Assembly (NCBI RefSeq): GCF_001656035.1
Contig: NZ_CP010029.1
Location: forward strand, 772,885-836,884
DNA from: Yersinia entomophaga
GTDB taxonomy: Bacteria; Pseudomonadota; Gammaproteobacteria; Enterobacterales; Enterobacteriaceae
Direction of reading: 5' to 3'
DNA length: 64,000 bases
Shown: piece after piece, positions 1 through 8,462 of the stretch
Position numbering within the stretch: position 1 is the stretch's first letter
Layout: the number at the start of each line of letters is the position of its first letter
Program-made: the position numbers and the translations under genes
Notes under the pieces: generated by a model
Databases searched by the model: none
The model's input: the letters and a program-made list of their open reading frames with translations, nothing else
What the model was told of the DNA's origin: nothing

Positions 1-1
1 T

Positions 2-136
2 ACGTCGGGTTATAGCCCCGGTTCCTGGTCAATTCATTATGATAACTATACCGGGACTCGCTACCCGTGGCGGCAGAATGCCAATGCGAACTTTCGTAGT
101 GGGACAATAAATCTCAGTTGGACATTACCTCTATAA
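2..136 (+). CDS. C-terminal end of a probable outer-membrane beta-barrel protein (partial)
   Basis: Only the last 44 codons are in the window, read in frame 2 and ending in TAA at 134-136. The tail alternates polar and hydrophobic or aromatic residues (SGTINLSWTLPL), as in the last transmembrane strand of Gram-negative outer-membrane barrels. Its position just upstream of an exopolysaccharide-type locus would suit an export or assembly porin, but that is inference. The family cannot be named from so little sequence. About 156 bp with no clear terminator separate it from the next gene on the same strand. Confidence 0.45.
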   Translation, partial: TSGYSPGSWSIHYDNYTGTRYPWRQNANANFRSGTINLSWTLPL

Positions 137-292
137 ATTGAAGGCGTAAGAATCTGTGCTACGCTTAATTACGTTGTTAATAGTTAACTGAGCATAATGT
201 CTTTTGCAAGTATGAAAGTTCATGGACGTGGGCATTCTCTCTTTAAGATGATGCTTGATAAATTAAGTTTATATGAAGCTTTTGGGTAACTT

Positions 293-1579
293 ATGCAACC
301 ACATCCTTCCGCTACAGGTGTGACATCCATTCTTGTTGTTGATGATTCGGCAAGTTATCGCTTTTTACTGGTTAACCTACTAAGAAATTGGCAATTCACT
401 GTTTTTGAGGCAGAAAATGGTCAAGACGCTTTGGCTATCCTTGATAGTAATTCCATCAATATGGTGATCAGTGACTGGGAAATGCCGGTTATGGATGGGT
501 TGAAACTCTGTACAACTATCCGAAAACAATATTCCGATCGCTATATTTATTTAGTATTGATAACCGTGCGTCAATCCGTCGAGGATTTGATCGCGGGATT
601 AGATGCGGGTGCCGATGATTTTCTGTCAAAACCGATAAATCAAAGTGAGCTACGCGCCCGATTACATGCGGGTGAACGTATATTAATGCTAGAGGCAACC
701 CTCGATGCTCGTAATCAGAAATTGTCCCAAGCCTATGAACAAATAGAAAATGACTTGCAGGCTGCGGCAAAATTGCAACGTAGTGTTTTACCTGCAGAAA
801 AGCTAATGGTGAGTGGTTTTCAAGCTGAATGGATGTTTATACCATCTGCTTATGTTTCGGGTGACTTGTTAAGTTTTTTCCAACTGGGTAATCAACACAT
901 TGGTTTTTATAGTATTGATGTTGCAGGGCATGGTGTGGCGGCAGCGATGCTCTCACTGTCAGTTGCGCGCCAATTTCTTAATGGGCGCACGGTGGATAAC
1001 TTACTGATTTCGCCCGCAGATACCCCCTCTGGTTATCTGATTACCCCGCCACATAAAGTTGTCAACGAACTTAATCGCCGTTTTTGTATAGAGAATGATG
1101 ATATAGCCACTTATTTCACTCTTATTTATGGCGTTATTGATGTTCAAACCGCGACCGGAGTGCTTTGTCAGGCAGGGCATCCGACACCTTTTATTGTCAG
1201 TAGCTCAAGTCAGATTACGCCCATTGGTGAAGGCGGGGCACCGGTTGGACTTATTGATTCGATGGACTATCAGGACACGGTGTTCACTCTGGCTTCGGGT
1301 GATCGGCTCTATTTATTCACCGACGGTATTATTGAGTGTGAAAATGCTGAGCAAGAGCTTTTTGGAGAACGACGGTTACAAGAATTACTGGCCGCTAGTC
1401 AGCGCGACAGTGTGCAAACCGTTTTTAGGCAAGTACAGCAGGCATTGAAATGCTGGCATCCTGCGCAAAAAAATGACCATCAGAGCGATATTCATAATGG
1501 ACGTTCTGCATTTAGTGATGATATTTCGTTGCTGGTAATTGAGCGTAATAACAATTCCCTTCTCCTAACAGAATTGTAA
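293..1579 (+). CDS. Receiver-PP2C response regulator phosphatase (RsbU/SypE/HsbR type)
   Basis: Cytoplasmic response regulator with a phosphatase output. Residues about 12-130 form a receiver domain with VVDD at the acidic pocket, phospho-acceptor D61 in SDWEMPVMDG and the conserved K in SKP. A helical linker leads to a SpoIIE/PP2C-like Ser/Thr phosphatase domain (about 165-420) with metal-binding motifs SGD, DVAGHG, FTDG and SDD. In this family the phosphatase dephosphorylates a STAS anti-anti-sigma partner, and that partner is the next gene, 10 bp downstream. The kinase that would phosphorylate the STAS protein is two genes further on, so a complete partner-switching module is present. Comparable modules control biofilm polysaccharide in Vibrio (SypE/SypA) and Pseudomonas (HsbR/HsbA). 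The start is the first ATG, with only a weak GGGTAA Shine-Dalgarno sequence. Confidence 0.9.
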   Translation: MQPHPSATGVTSILVVDDSASYRFLLVNLLRNWQFTVFEAENGQDALAILDSNSINMVISDWEMPVMDGLKLCTTIRKQYSDRYIYLVLITVRQSVEDLIAGLDAGADDFLSKPINQSELRARLHAGERILMLEATLDARNQKLSQAYEQIENDLQAAAKLQRSVLPAEKLMVSGFQAEWMFIPSAYVSGDLLSFFQLGNQHIGFYSIDVAGHGVAAAMLSLSVARQFLNGRTVDNLLISPADTPSGYLITPPHKVVNELNRRFCIENDDIATYFTLIYGVIDVQTATGVLCQAGHPTPFIVSSSSQITPIGEGGAPVGLIDSMDYQDTVFTLASGDRLYLFTDGIIECENAEQELFGERRLQELLAASQRDSVQTVFRQVQQALKCWHPAQKNDHQSDIHNGRSAFSDDISLLVIERNNNSLLLTEL

Positions 1580-1589
1580 GGAAGAAATA

Positions 1590-1937
1590 ATGAATTTTGA
1601 AACTAAAACAATTGAAAATGTATTAGTGATAACCCCCTTGATTAGGCGACTCGATGCATCAGTTTCGCTGAAATTTAAAGAAGATATACAAGCAATGATT
1701 GCCCGAGGAGCCAATAATATTTTATTGGATTTTAGTCGGGTAGATTTCATCGACAGTAGTTGTTTAGGTGCACTGGTTTCGTTGTTGAAAACCTTAAATG
1801 GTAAAGGTGAGTTGGCTATTTGCTCATTGAATAACAATATCCACGGAATGTTCAAGTTAACCCGGATGGATAGGATATTTACTATCGGCACTGATCAACC
1901 CGATACCATACAGCAGATGAATTTCGTAGCGCCTTGA
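1590..1937 (+). CDS. STAS-domain anti-sigma factor antagonist (SpoIIAA/HsbA-like)
   Basis: A single STAS domain of 115 residues, the usual length for SpoIIAA-type proteins. The conserved phosphorylation loop reads DFIDSSCLGALVSL, and S57 (second serine of DSS) is the expected site. The gene lies 10 bp after the PP2C regulator and is preceded by AAGGAAGAAATA, a clear ribosome binding site. Predicted role: when dephosphorylated by the upstream phosphatase it binds a partner, either the RsbW-like kinase at 3118 or a diguanylate cyclase or glycosyltransferase of the same locus. No dedicated sigma factor lies nearby, so direct control of polysaccharide synthesis or c-di-GMP, as in the Hsb system, is more likely than sigma release. 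That last point is inference. Confidence 0.88.
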   Translation: MNFETKTIENVLVITPLIRRLDASVSLKFKEDIQAMIARGANNILLDFSRVDFIDSSCLGALVSLLKTLNGKGELAICSLNNNIHGMFKLTRMDRIFTIGTDQPDTIQQMNFVAP

Positions 1938-1957
1938 TTTATAGGGAGTAAATATTT

Positions 1958-3121
1958 ATGAAAGCCATGATCCTTGCTGCCGGAAAAGGAACCAGAGCCA
2001 GACCACTGACCACCATATTGCCAAAACCAATGATCCCATTAATTCGAAAACCTATTATGGAATCAATTATTGAACATTTAAGAAAATATGGTTTTAATCA
2101 GTTAATGGTGAATACCAGCTATCTGTCTGCGGACATTGAGAATTATTTCCGTGATGGCCATGCCTGGGGAGTGGAAATAGGTTACTCTTACGAAGGTATT
2201 ATGGAGTGTAATACTTTTGTTGATAATGTTTTGGGGTCTGCCGGTGGAATGAAGCACATCCAAAATTTCTCAGGTTTTTTTGATGAAACCTTTGTAGTTG
2301 TTTGTGGTGATGCATTAATTGATGTGGATTTCGATGAGGTATTGGCATTCCATCGAGCTAGAAAAAGTTTGGCAACCTTGGTTATGCGCCCAGTCTCGGC
2401 GGATCAGGTAAACAAATACGGTATTGTTGTTACTGATGAGCAGGGTAGAGTTAGTAAGTTTCAGGAAAAACCTAAAAATGAAGATGCATTATCAAACAAT
2501 GCCAATACTGGAATCTATATTTTTGAGCCGGAAATATTCGATTATATTCCTGATGGGGTTGAATATGATATAGGTAGCCAGCTGTTTCCTAAACTTGCTG
2601 AGTTAGGTGTTCCTTTCTACGGTATTGCCTTGCCATTCCAATGGGTTGATATTGGATCTCTACAAGATTTTTGGCATGTCAATCGCATGATCCTTAATCA
2701 GGATTTACCTGATTATCCCATGCCGGGAATTAAAATTGCGCCTCAAATATGGTGTGGGCTTAATGTCAAAGCCGACTTTTCGACCTTGGATATTGAAGGG
2801 CCAGTCTATATTGGTAGTAGCACAGAAATACAATCTGGCGTGACAATTAGAGGGCCTACAATTATTGGCGCGGGGTGTTTATTAGAGCAAGGTGCGGTTG
2901 TCGAACAAAGTTTTATTGCTGATTATACTCGGGTTGGGGGCATTGCACATTTGTATCAACAGATGATTTTTGCCGGGAAAGTTATCTCTCCAGACGGTAC
3001 AGCAATTGATTTATCTGAAGCGGGTTTACACTGGCTTATTGATGATAAACGGCGTAAAGATATTATTATGGCGGAGAAGTCTTTATTTGAAGAATTGCTA
3101 AATAAAGATACGTTGATATGA
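1958..3121 (+). CDS. NDP-sugar pyrophosphorylase (mannose-1-phosphate guanylyltransferase/glucose-1-phosphate type) with left-handed beta-helix
   Basis: Residues 1-240 form a nucleotidyltransferase domain with the signature AAGKGTRARPLT followed by PKPMIPL, the nucleotide-binding and catalytic motif of sugar-1-phosphate nucleotidyltransferases. VVCGDALIDVD supplies the metal-binding aspartates. Residues about 255-345 contain hexapeptide-like repeats (YIGSSTEIQSGVTIRGPTII), a left-handed beta-helix as in GDP-mannose pyrophosphorylases. The enzyme would activate a hexose-1-phosphate for the glycosyltransferase encoded downstream. Which sugar and base it uses cannot be read reliably from the sequence. 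The gene ends in an ATGA overlap with the RsbW-like kinase gene, so the metabolic gene is translationally coupled to a regulatory one. A biosynthetic gene inside a partner-switch operon supports a common polysaccharide function. Confidence 0.85.
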   Translation: MKAMILAAGKGTRARPLTTILPKPMIPLIRKPIMESIIEHLRKYGFNQLMVNTSYLSADIENYFRDGHAWGVEIGYSYEGIMECNTFVDNVLGSAGGMKHIQNFSGFFDETFVVVCGDALIDVDFDEVLAFHRARKSLATLVMRPVSADQVNKYGIVVTDEQGRVSKFQEKPKNEDALSNNANTGIYIFEPEIFDYIPDGVEYDIGSQLFPKLAELGVPFYGIALPFQWVDIGSLQDFWHVNRMILNQDLPDYPMPGIKIAPQIWCGLNVKADFSTLDIEGPVYIGSSTEIQSGVTIRGPTIIGAGCLLEQGAVVEQSFIADYTRVGGIAHLYQQMIFAGKVISPDGTAIDLSEAGLHWLIDDKRRKDIIMAEKSLFEELLNKDTLI

Positions 3122-3585
3122 GTTATCGCCACTATGACTCACAAGGTTGGTTAATGAAAATATGTTTGCCTGCATCATTATCTAGCCTGCTTGTTTTACA
3201 TGAAAAGTTAATACAATTCATTCACCCCTTAGAGATTGATTCGTCCAGCAGTTATGCTATGGAACTTGCATTGAATGAAGCATTTATCAATATTGTAAAG
3301 CATGGTGTTAATTATGATTCCACTCAAAATATTACTATTATAATGCAATATGACAATCATCAACTAGCCGTGACTTTACAGGATAAAGGGAAGCCTATAC
3401 CCACAGAATTTTTACAAAATAAAAGCGGATTATCTCATATGCCTGAGTTGTTAGCGCCGGATTCGTGGCCTGAAAACGGTATGGGGTTGATGATGATGTT
3501 TAATGCTGTTGATGACATCAGTTATACAGTAAAAGAGGGAGTCAATTATCTATCGTTGATAAAAAGAATAGAAGAGAAGACGTGA
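3118..3585 (+). CDS. RsbW-like serine kinase / anti-sigma-type HATPase
   Basis: A stand-alone GHKL ATPase of 155 residues. The N-box is ELALNEAFINIVKHG, G1 is QDKGKP and G2 is NGMGLMMM. There is no histidine dimerisation domain, as expected for RsbW/SpoIIAB kinases that phosphorylate STAS proteins on serine. The start codon overlaps the stop of the nucleotidyltransferase gene (ATGA). With the PP2C gene (293) and STAS gene (1590) it completes a kinase-phosphatase-antagonist switch. About 95 bp separate it from the glycosyltransferase start, with no strong terminator, so read-through is likely. Confidence 0.85.
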   Translation: MSYRHYDSQGWLMKICLPASLSSLLVLHEKLIQFIHPLEIDSSSSYAMELALNEAFINIVKHGVNYDSTQNITIIMQYDNHQLAVTLQDKGKPIPTEFLQNKSGLSHMPELLAPDSWPENGMGLMMMFNAVDDISYTVKEGVNYLSLIKRIEEKT

Positions 3586-3680
3586 AAATTATGTTTATTC
3601 ATAAAATGATGCTCCTTTAACCCCCCGGCAATGGGTTGATTTATCTCACTTATTTTCCTGGATTGACTGAGGTAGTGATA

Positions 3681-5474
3681 ATGGCTTTTTATTTCTCTTC
3701 GTTTGAAAACAGGAAACCACCATTACCACTGAAAACTCATTGGGTTACTGAGTTTTTATGGCAAAGTCTGGCGGTTGCTGCGTTTATCTTGGGGGCAAAC
3801 TACATCCGCTGGCGCTGGATGAATTCACTTAATTACGATGCGCTTTGGTATTCAATCCCCTTAGTAATGGCCGAAACACTGGCTTATATTGGTTCTATTT
3901 TATTTACCATAAACCTATGGAAAGTAAGAGATATTCCTGTTCTCCCCGCACCTGAAACCATCGATGACTGTATAGCTCCTGAAGAGAAGCAAGAAAATCG
4001 CCAGATAAAAGTTGATTTGTTTATTGCCACCTATAATGAAAATGTCGAATTGGTGCGCTTATCGATTCGTGATGCACTCGCCGTCAGCTATCCCTTCCCT
4101 TTAGATTATCGTATTTATGTATTAGATGATGGTAATCGAAGCGAAATGGAGGCTGTCGCAGCAGAAGAGGGAGTTAATTACTTAAGTCGGGAAAATAATA
4201 TTGGATACAAAGCAGGTAATCTTCGTCATGGGCTGGATATGACGGACGGTGACTTTGTTATTATCTGTGATGCTGATACACGAGTTTTCCCCACAATATT
4301 GACGCATACTTTAGGATATTTTCGCGATATTGATGTTGCTTGGGTTCAGACTCCTCAGTGGTTTTATGATTTACCACAGGGCAAGCGATTACCTGAATGG
4401 GCAAAGCAAAAGCTAGGGTCGACAGGCTATTTTGTCGGTAAAGGGATTGAGAAGTTGGTTGGCCCGCTCACCGTGGGGCATGATCCCTTTTTTAATGATC
4501 CGCAAATGTTTTACGATGTCATTTTACGCAGACGTAATTGGGCTAATGCGGCTTTTTGCTGTGGTGCTGCATCAATTCATCGCCGTGAGGCTATTATGCA
4601 AGCTGCGTTACGTCGCTATGTAGATAATATAGAAGATGAGATTGAGAAATATACAAGTGACGTAATTGATAAACAAACCCAGGCAGACTTGGCTAAAGCA
4701 ATGTTACCTCATGTGGTACAAGATACCGAGCTGATGCCATATAAGTTTCATGTTTCAGAAGATATTTATACCTCTATCGTTTTGCATGGTGATCCTGGCC
4801 GTAAATGGCGATCTGTCCTGCACCCGCAAATAGAATCAAAAATGCTCTCACCGCAGGATTTATTGACTTGGATGATCCAGAGATTTAAATATGCAGCTGG
4901 TTCAATGGATATTGCGTTGCATGACAGACTTTTCTCCAGTAAGAGGATTAAGCTCAGCGCAATACAAAAATTAATGTATGGGACTACTTTCTGGTCCTAT
5001 TTTGCCTGTATCTGGAATACGGTATTTTTGATTGCCCCATTGATTTATCTTTTCACGGGTATCCCCCCCGTTTCGACTTATTCATCTCCTTTTTATTTGC
5101 ATTTTTTGCCCTTCATGATTGTCTCTGAATTAGCATTTATGTTTGGAACATGGGGGATATCCGCATGGGATGGGAAATCGTCTTTTCTTGCTTTATTTTC
5201 TATGAATTTACGAGCATTGGATACAGTGCTCCGAGGAGAGAAAATCAAGTTTCATGTGACGCCAAAAGAACGTCAACAGGGCAATTTTTTATCCTTGGTT
5301 AAACCTCAACTCGCCATTATTGGGCTGACGTTATTGGGGTTGATTTGGGGAGCGATTCAGATAGCCGAAGGCAACATAAAAGACCCCTCCGGCTTTGTGA
5401 TCAATATCTTTTGGGGGGGCTGCAAATATTGCAGCTATGATACCGATTGTTTTAGCCGCGCTTTGGCAACCTGA
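3681..5474 (+). CDS. BcsA-like family 2 glycosyltransferase, C-terminus frameshifted at a G7 run
   Basis: Inner-membrane processive glycosyltransferase. Two N-terminal membrane segments (about residues 25-75) are followed by a cytosolic GT2 domain with LFIATYNE, YVLDDGN, the DxD motif ICDADTR and an acceptor-site region WMIQRFKYAAG that corresponds to the QxxRW block of cellulose synthases. At least three further membrane segments follow (around SYFACIWNTVFLIAPLIYLF, FMIVSELAFMFGTW and LAIIGLTLLGLIWG). ATG 3681 is preferred to ATG 3636 because GAGG sits 8 bp upstream of it. After the G7 run at 5413-5419 the frame reads a short non-hydrophobic tail and stops at 5474. With six Gs it would continue ANIAAMIPIVLAALWQPEY and end at TGA 5497-5499, overlapping the next ATG. 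So the present reading loses the last membrane helix and the coupling to the next gene. No PilZ domain is visible. Confidence 0.85.
   Translation: MAFYFSSFENRKPPLPLKTHWVTEFLWQSLAVAAFILGANYIRWRWMNSLNYDALWYSIPLVMAETLAYIGSILFTINLWKVRDIPVLPAPETIDDCIAPEEKQENRQIKVDLFIATYNENVELVRLSIRDALAVSYPFPLDYRIYVLDDGNRSEMEAVAAEEGVNYLSRENNIGYKAGNLRHGLDMTDGDFVIICDADTRVFPTILTHTLGYFRDIDVAWVQTPQWFYDLPQGKRLPEWAKQKLGSTGYFVGKGIEKLVGPLTVGHDPFFNDPQMFYDVILRRRNWANAAFCCGAASIHRREAIMQAALRRYVDNIEDEIEKYTSDVIDKQTQADLAKAMLPHVVQDTELMPYKFHVSEDIYTSIVLHGDPGRKWRSVLHPQIESKMLSPQDLLTWMIQRFKYAAGSMDIALHDRLFSSKRIKLSAIQKLMYGTTFWSYFACIWNTVFLIAPLIYLFTGIPPVSTYSSPFYLHFLPFMIVSELAFMFGTWGISAWDGKSSFLALFSMNLRALDTVLRGEKIKFHVTPKERQQGNFLSLVKPQLAIIGLTLLGLIWGAIQIAEGNIKDPSGFVINIFWGGCKYCSYDTDCFSRALAT
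5413..5419 (+). repeat. G7 homopolymer causing a +1 frameshift at the end of the glycosyltransferase gene
   Basis: Seven consecutive G residues. Removing one G restores an uninterrupted hydrophobic C-terminus and a TGATG stop-start overlap with the DUF3131 gene at 5499. This may be a real contingency (slippage) site, a fixed mutation or a sequencing error; the single sequence cannot distinguish them. Confidence 0.8.
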
Positions 5475-5498
5475 GTATGCTGTGCAGGAGGTTTCCTG

Positions 5499-6860
5499 AT
5501 GTCATTCAAATATAACCTCCTTAAGGCGCGCAGTTATCTAGCGATGGTGATCGGTATTTTAATCGCTTTCTCTATTGTGTTGTATGTCGAGAAAAACTCT
5601 CAAGATATAGAAGATTCCCGTGTCCATATCAGCTCCAGTATTGGCCGACCATTAGCACCGACTCCTCGACCACTGACTTCCGAAGAAATAATTTGGGCTA
5701 AGGCTGCATGGCAATATTTTATTAATAATACTCAGCCGAGTGGTTTAGTTAATTCCGTGGATAAATTTCCATCGTCTACAATGTGGGATACCAGTAGTTA
5801 TTTTATGGCGATGATTTCAGCACAACGAATTGGTATTATTCAACAGGATGAATTTGATACCCGAATCAGCAATGCATTAGGTGCATTGGCTAAATTACCA
5901 CTATTTGAAGGCAAGTTGCCTAATAAAGCGTATAATACACAGACTCTGTCTATGGTTAATTATATTAATCAGCCCAGTACCAAAGGTATAGGTTGGTCGG
6001 CTATTGATATTAGTCGAATGATGGTGCCATTAAATATATTAGTTTGGAATTATCCCCAGCATGCTGTCGAGGTCAATAAGGTTATTTCGCGTTGGCAATT
6101 GGAAGCGCTAGTGGCCGATGATCAATTACAAGGATCGGTAGTTGATGATAAAACTCAGATCATTTCCTTACATCAGGAAGGGCGTATTGGGTATGAGCAA
6201 TATGCTGCACGAACCCTGCAACTGGTTGGTATTAATGCTAGTTTAGCCCTTGATTACACTGCACATCTACAATTTATTAAAGTTGAAGGAATACTGGTGC
6301 CTGATGATGATCGTATCTCGCAAAAAGAGGGGGCGAATACATTTATCGTCAGCGAACCCTATATTTTGACAGGTTTGGAACTGGGTTTTGATCTTTATTC
6401 ATCCGAATTAGCATGGCGGGTTTTTAAAGCTCAGGAGAATCGTTTTCAGCGTACCGGTATATATACCTCCGTCAGTGAGGACCATGTTGATAAAGCACCT
6501 TACTTTATTTATAGCACACTGCATTATGCTGATGAAGATTGGGCTGTAATTACGGATAAAGGCGAGCGCGTTAATCAGTTGCGACAATTATCAACTAAAT
6601 CGGCATTTAGTTGGTATGCCCTATGGCGCACACCTTATAGTGAACAGACACGAAATCAATTAAATAGCTTGATGGATTCGAGTAAAGGTTGGTATAGCGG
6701 AATTTATGAAGTTAATAATAAAATAAATACTTCACTAAATGCCAATACCAATGGCGTGGTGTTGGAAAGTTTGGCTTTTATCAATGGCGGAAGACTACTT
6801 TGTGCTGCCTGTACTCAGGTGATGCAATCCGTTGGCGCAACAGATAAACAACTAAAGTAG
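5499..6860 (+). CDS. DUF3131 protein, first of three paralogues, membrane-anchored
   Basis: 453 residues with one N-terminal hydrophobic segment (about residues 14-31, YLAMVIGILIAFSIVLYV), so probably anchored in the inner membrane with the body in the periplasm. The body is a DUF3131-type domain, recognisable by AWQYFINNTQPSGLVNSV, SSTMWDTSSYFMAMISA, LPNKAYNT and GWSAIDISRMM, which recur in the next two genes. I infer an alpha/alpha toroid fold resembling glucoamylase-like glycosidases, but catalytic residues are not established, so an enzymatic role is only a suggestion. AGGAGG stands 7 bp before the ATG, and this start overlaps the restored stop of the glycosyltransferase. A late CAAC motif near the C-terminus gives two cysteines. 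The function is probably modification or trimming of the polysaccharide made by this locus. Confidence 0.85.
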   Translation: MSFKYNLLKARSYLAMVIGILIAFSIVLYVEKNSQDIEDSRVHISSSIGRPLAPTPRPLTSEEIIWAKAAWQYFINNTQPSGLVNSVDKFPSSTMWDTSSYFMAMISAQRIGIIQQDEFDTRISNALGALAKLPLFEGKLPNKAYNTQTLSMVNYINQPSTKGIGWSAIDISRMMVPLNILVWNYPQHAVEVNKVISRWQLEALVADDQLQGSVVDDKTQIISLHQEGRIGYEQYAARTLQLVGINASLALDYTAHLQFIKVEGILVPDDDRISQKEGANTFIVSEPYILTGLELGFDLYSSELAWRVFKAQENRFQRTGIYTSVSEDHVDKAPYFIYSTLHYADEDWAVITDKGERVNQLRQLSTKSAFSWYALWRTPYSEQTRNQLNSLMDSSKGWYSGIYEVNNKINTSLNANTNGVVLESLAFINGGRLLCAACTQVMQSVGATDKQLK

Positions 6861-6869
6861 GAAGATTTT

Positions 6870-8462
6870 ATGATGGGAAATCAGTCATTTTTGATAAAGA
6901 TAAGTCTCATTCTTAAGGCTGGCTGCTTAATGTTGATTCTTTCGCTCATGCCGTCTTTTAATACCTTAGCCGAATTACCGGGTGATAAATTAGCTGCTGA
7001 AAACTACCCTGTGCGGCACGGTGAGTTAACGCCCAGAGAGATGGCGGTTGCAGTTAATGCCTGGCAATATTTTGTCCATAATTTACAGCCTACAACAGGG
7101 CTTGTTAATGCAGTTAATAATTATCCTTCGACCACCATGTGGGACAGTGCATCTTATTTGGCAGCGCTGGTTTCAGCTCGCGAATTAGGGATTATTAATA
7201 AAGAAGAATTCGATCATCGTATGTTACCATTTTTGAAAACACTGAATAACTTATCGTTATTTCAGGGGCAATTACCGAATAAAGCGTACAACACAATAAC
7301 TGCTGAAAAAGTTAACTATCTTAATAAGCCGGGTGAGATAGGATTTTCCGCTATTGATACTGGGCGTATGTTAATTTGGTTGAAAATTATTAAAGAACGT
7401 TACCCTGAATATGCTAATAGTATTGATAACGTGGTATTGGATTGGGATTTCTCACATGTCATCGATGATTGCGGTACGTTATATGGCGCGATATTAGATA
7501 AAAATAATACGCCTCAGTATGTACAGGAAGGGCGATTGGGCTATGAGGAATACGCCGCCAGTGGCTTCCAACTTTGGGGGTTTTCAACCTGTCAGGCATC
7601 GCGACCTGAACCTTATGATTTGGCAAAAATTTACTGCGTATTAGTGCCTTATGATTCACGGGACCCACGCACTAATAACCAACATAACTATGTAGTGACT
7701 GAATCCTATATCTTGCATGGTTTTGAAATGGGTTGGGATCGCAGTGATGATCGGGCCAATAAAGCAGGAAGCTACAGTCATCCGTGGATGAAGAACTTTG
7801 CTAATCGTGTCTATCAGGCACAGGAAAATCGTTATCGTGAAACGGGAATACTGACGGCGCGTTCAGAACATCAGTTGGATAAAGCCCCTTACTTTGTTTA
7901 CGACACGGTTTTCGCCGATGGTTATAACTGGAATACAATCACCGACCAAGGTGTTTTTGTCCCTGAAAATGCGGCAGTATCATTAAAAGCTGCGTTAGGC
8001 ATGTGGGTATTGTGGCATTCGCCCTATACCGACAGGCTATTTGATGCGATAGAGAATGCCAATGTGAAAGGATTGGGTTTCAACGAAGGACTTTATGAGA
8101 ATGGACATGGGCCGATAAATGAATTTACGGCAAATAATAATGGCATCATGCTAGAAGCCTTGTTATTTAAAAAAGAAGGGAAAATACTTCGCTTCACCAG
8201 TGGTGATCCCAGCCACAGCGACTATATTCCGTCGCTGTGGGAACGGCAGTTAATTAACGGGTTTGACACGAATAACAGCAAACGAAATAGGCCATATATT
8301 GATGCAACTCCTAGCCTGAAAGCATTTTGTGATCAATCGGGCATCGCGATACGTAAAGCACCAAATTGTAAGAGCTGCCAGTGCGCTCAGTGTCAAGATG
8401 AAAGCAGCAGCAATAATAATTTATTTAAATTACCGGCAGCAACATCATGCGCAAAACAGTGA
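6870..8462 (+). CDS. DUF3131 protein, second paralogue, exported, with cysteine-rich tail
   Basis: 530 residues. A hydrophobic N-terminus (about 12-32, ILKAGCLMLILSLMPSF) ends near NTLAELPG and looks like a signal peptide, so a periplasmic protein is likely. The DUF3131 body repeats the family blocks AWQYFVHNLQPTTGLVNAV, STTMWDSASYLAALVSA, GQLPNKAYNT and GFSAIDTGRMLIW, and has an extra segment around residues 285-305. It is about 75 residues longer than its neighbours because of a C-terminal extension that holds a cysteine cluster, CKSCQCAQC, and a final CAKQ. The cluster could bind metal or form disulfides; its role is unknown. The gene lies 9 bp after the first paralogue and overlaps the third by 16 bp. 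Confidence 0.85.
   Translation: MMGNQSFLIKISLILKAGCLMLILSLMPSFNTLAELPGDKLAAENYPVRHGELTPREMAVAVNAWQYFVHNLQPTTGLVNAVNNYPSTTMWDSASYLAALVSARELGIINKEEFDHRMLPFLKTLNNLSLFQGQLPNKAYNTITAEKVNYLNKPGEIGFSAIDTGRMLIWLKIIKERYPEYANSIDNVVLDWDFSHVIDDCGTLYGAILDKNNTPQYVQEGRLGYEEYAASGFQLWGFSTCQASRPEPYDLAKIYCVLVPYDSRDPRTNNQHNYVVTESYILHGFEMGWDRSDDRANKAGSYSHPWMKNFANRVYQAQENRYRETGILTARSEHQLDKAPYFVYDTVFADGYNWNTITDQGVFVPENAAVSLKAALGMWVLWHSPYTDRLFDAIENANVKGLGFNEGLYENGHGPINEFTANNNGIMLEALLFKKEGKILRFTSGDPSHSDYIPSLWERQLINGFDTNNSKRNRPYIDATPSLKAFCDQSGIAIRKAPNCKSCQCAQCQDESSSNNNLFKLPAATSCAKQ

Noticed and set aside
5413..5474. Programmed ribosomal frameshifting at the G7 run
   Set aside because: No slippery heptamer of known type, and no stem-loop or internal Shine-Dalgarno that would drive it; slippage or error is simpler.
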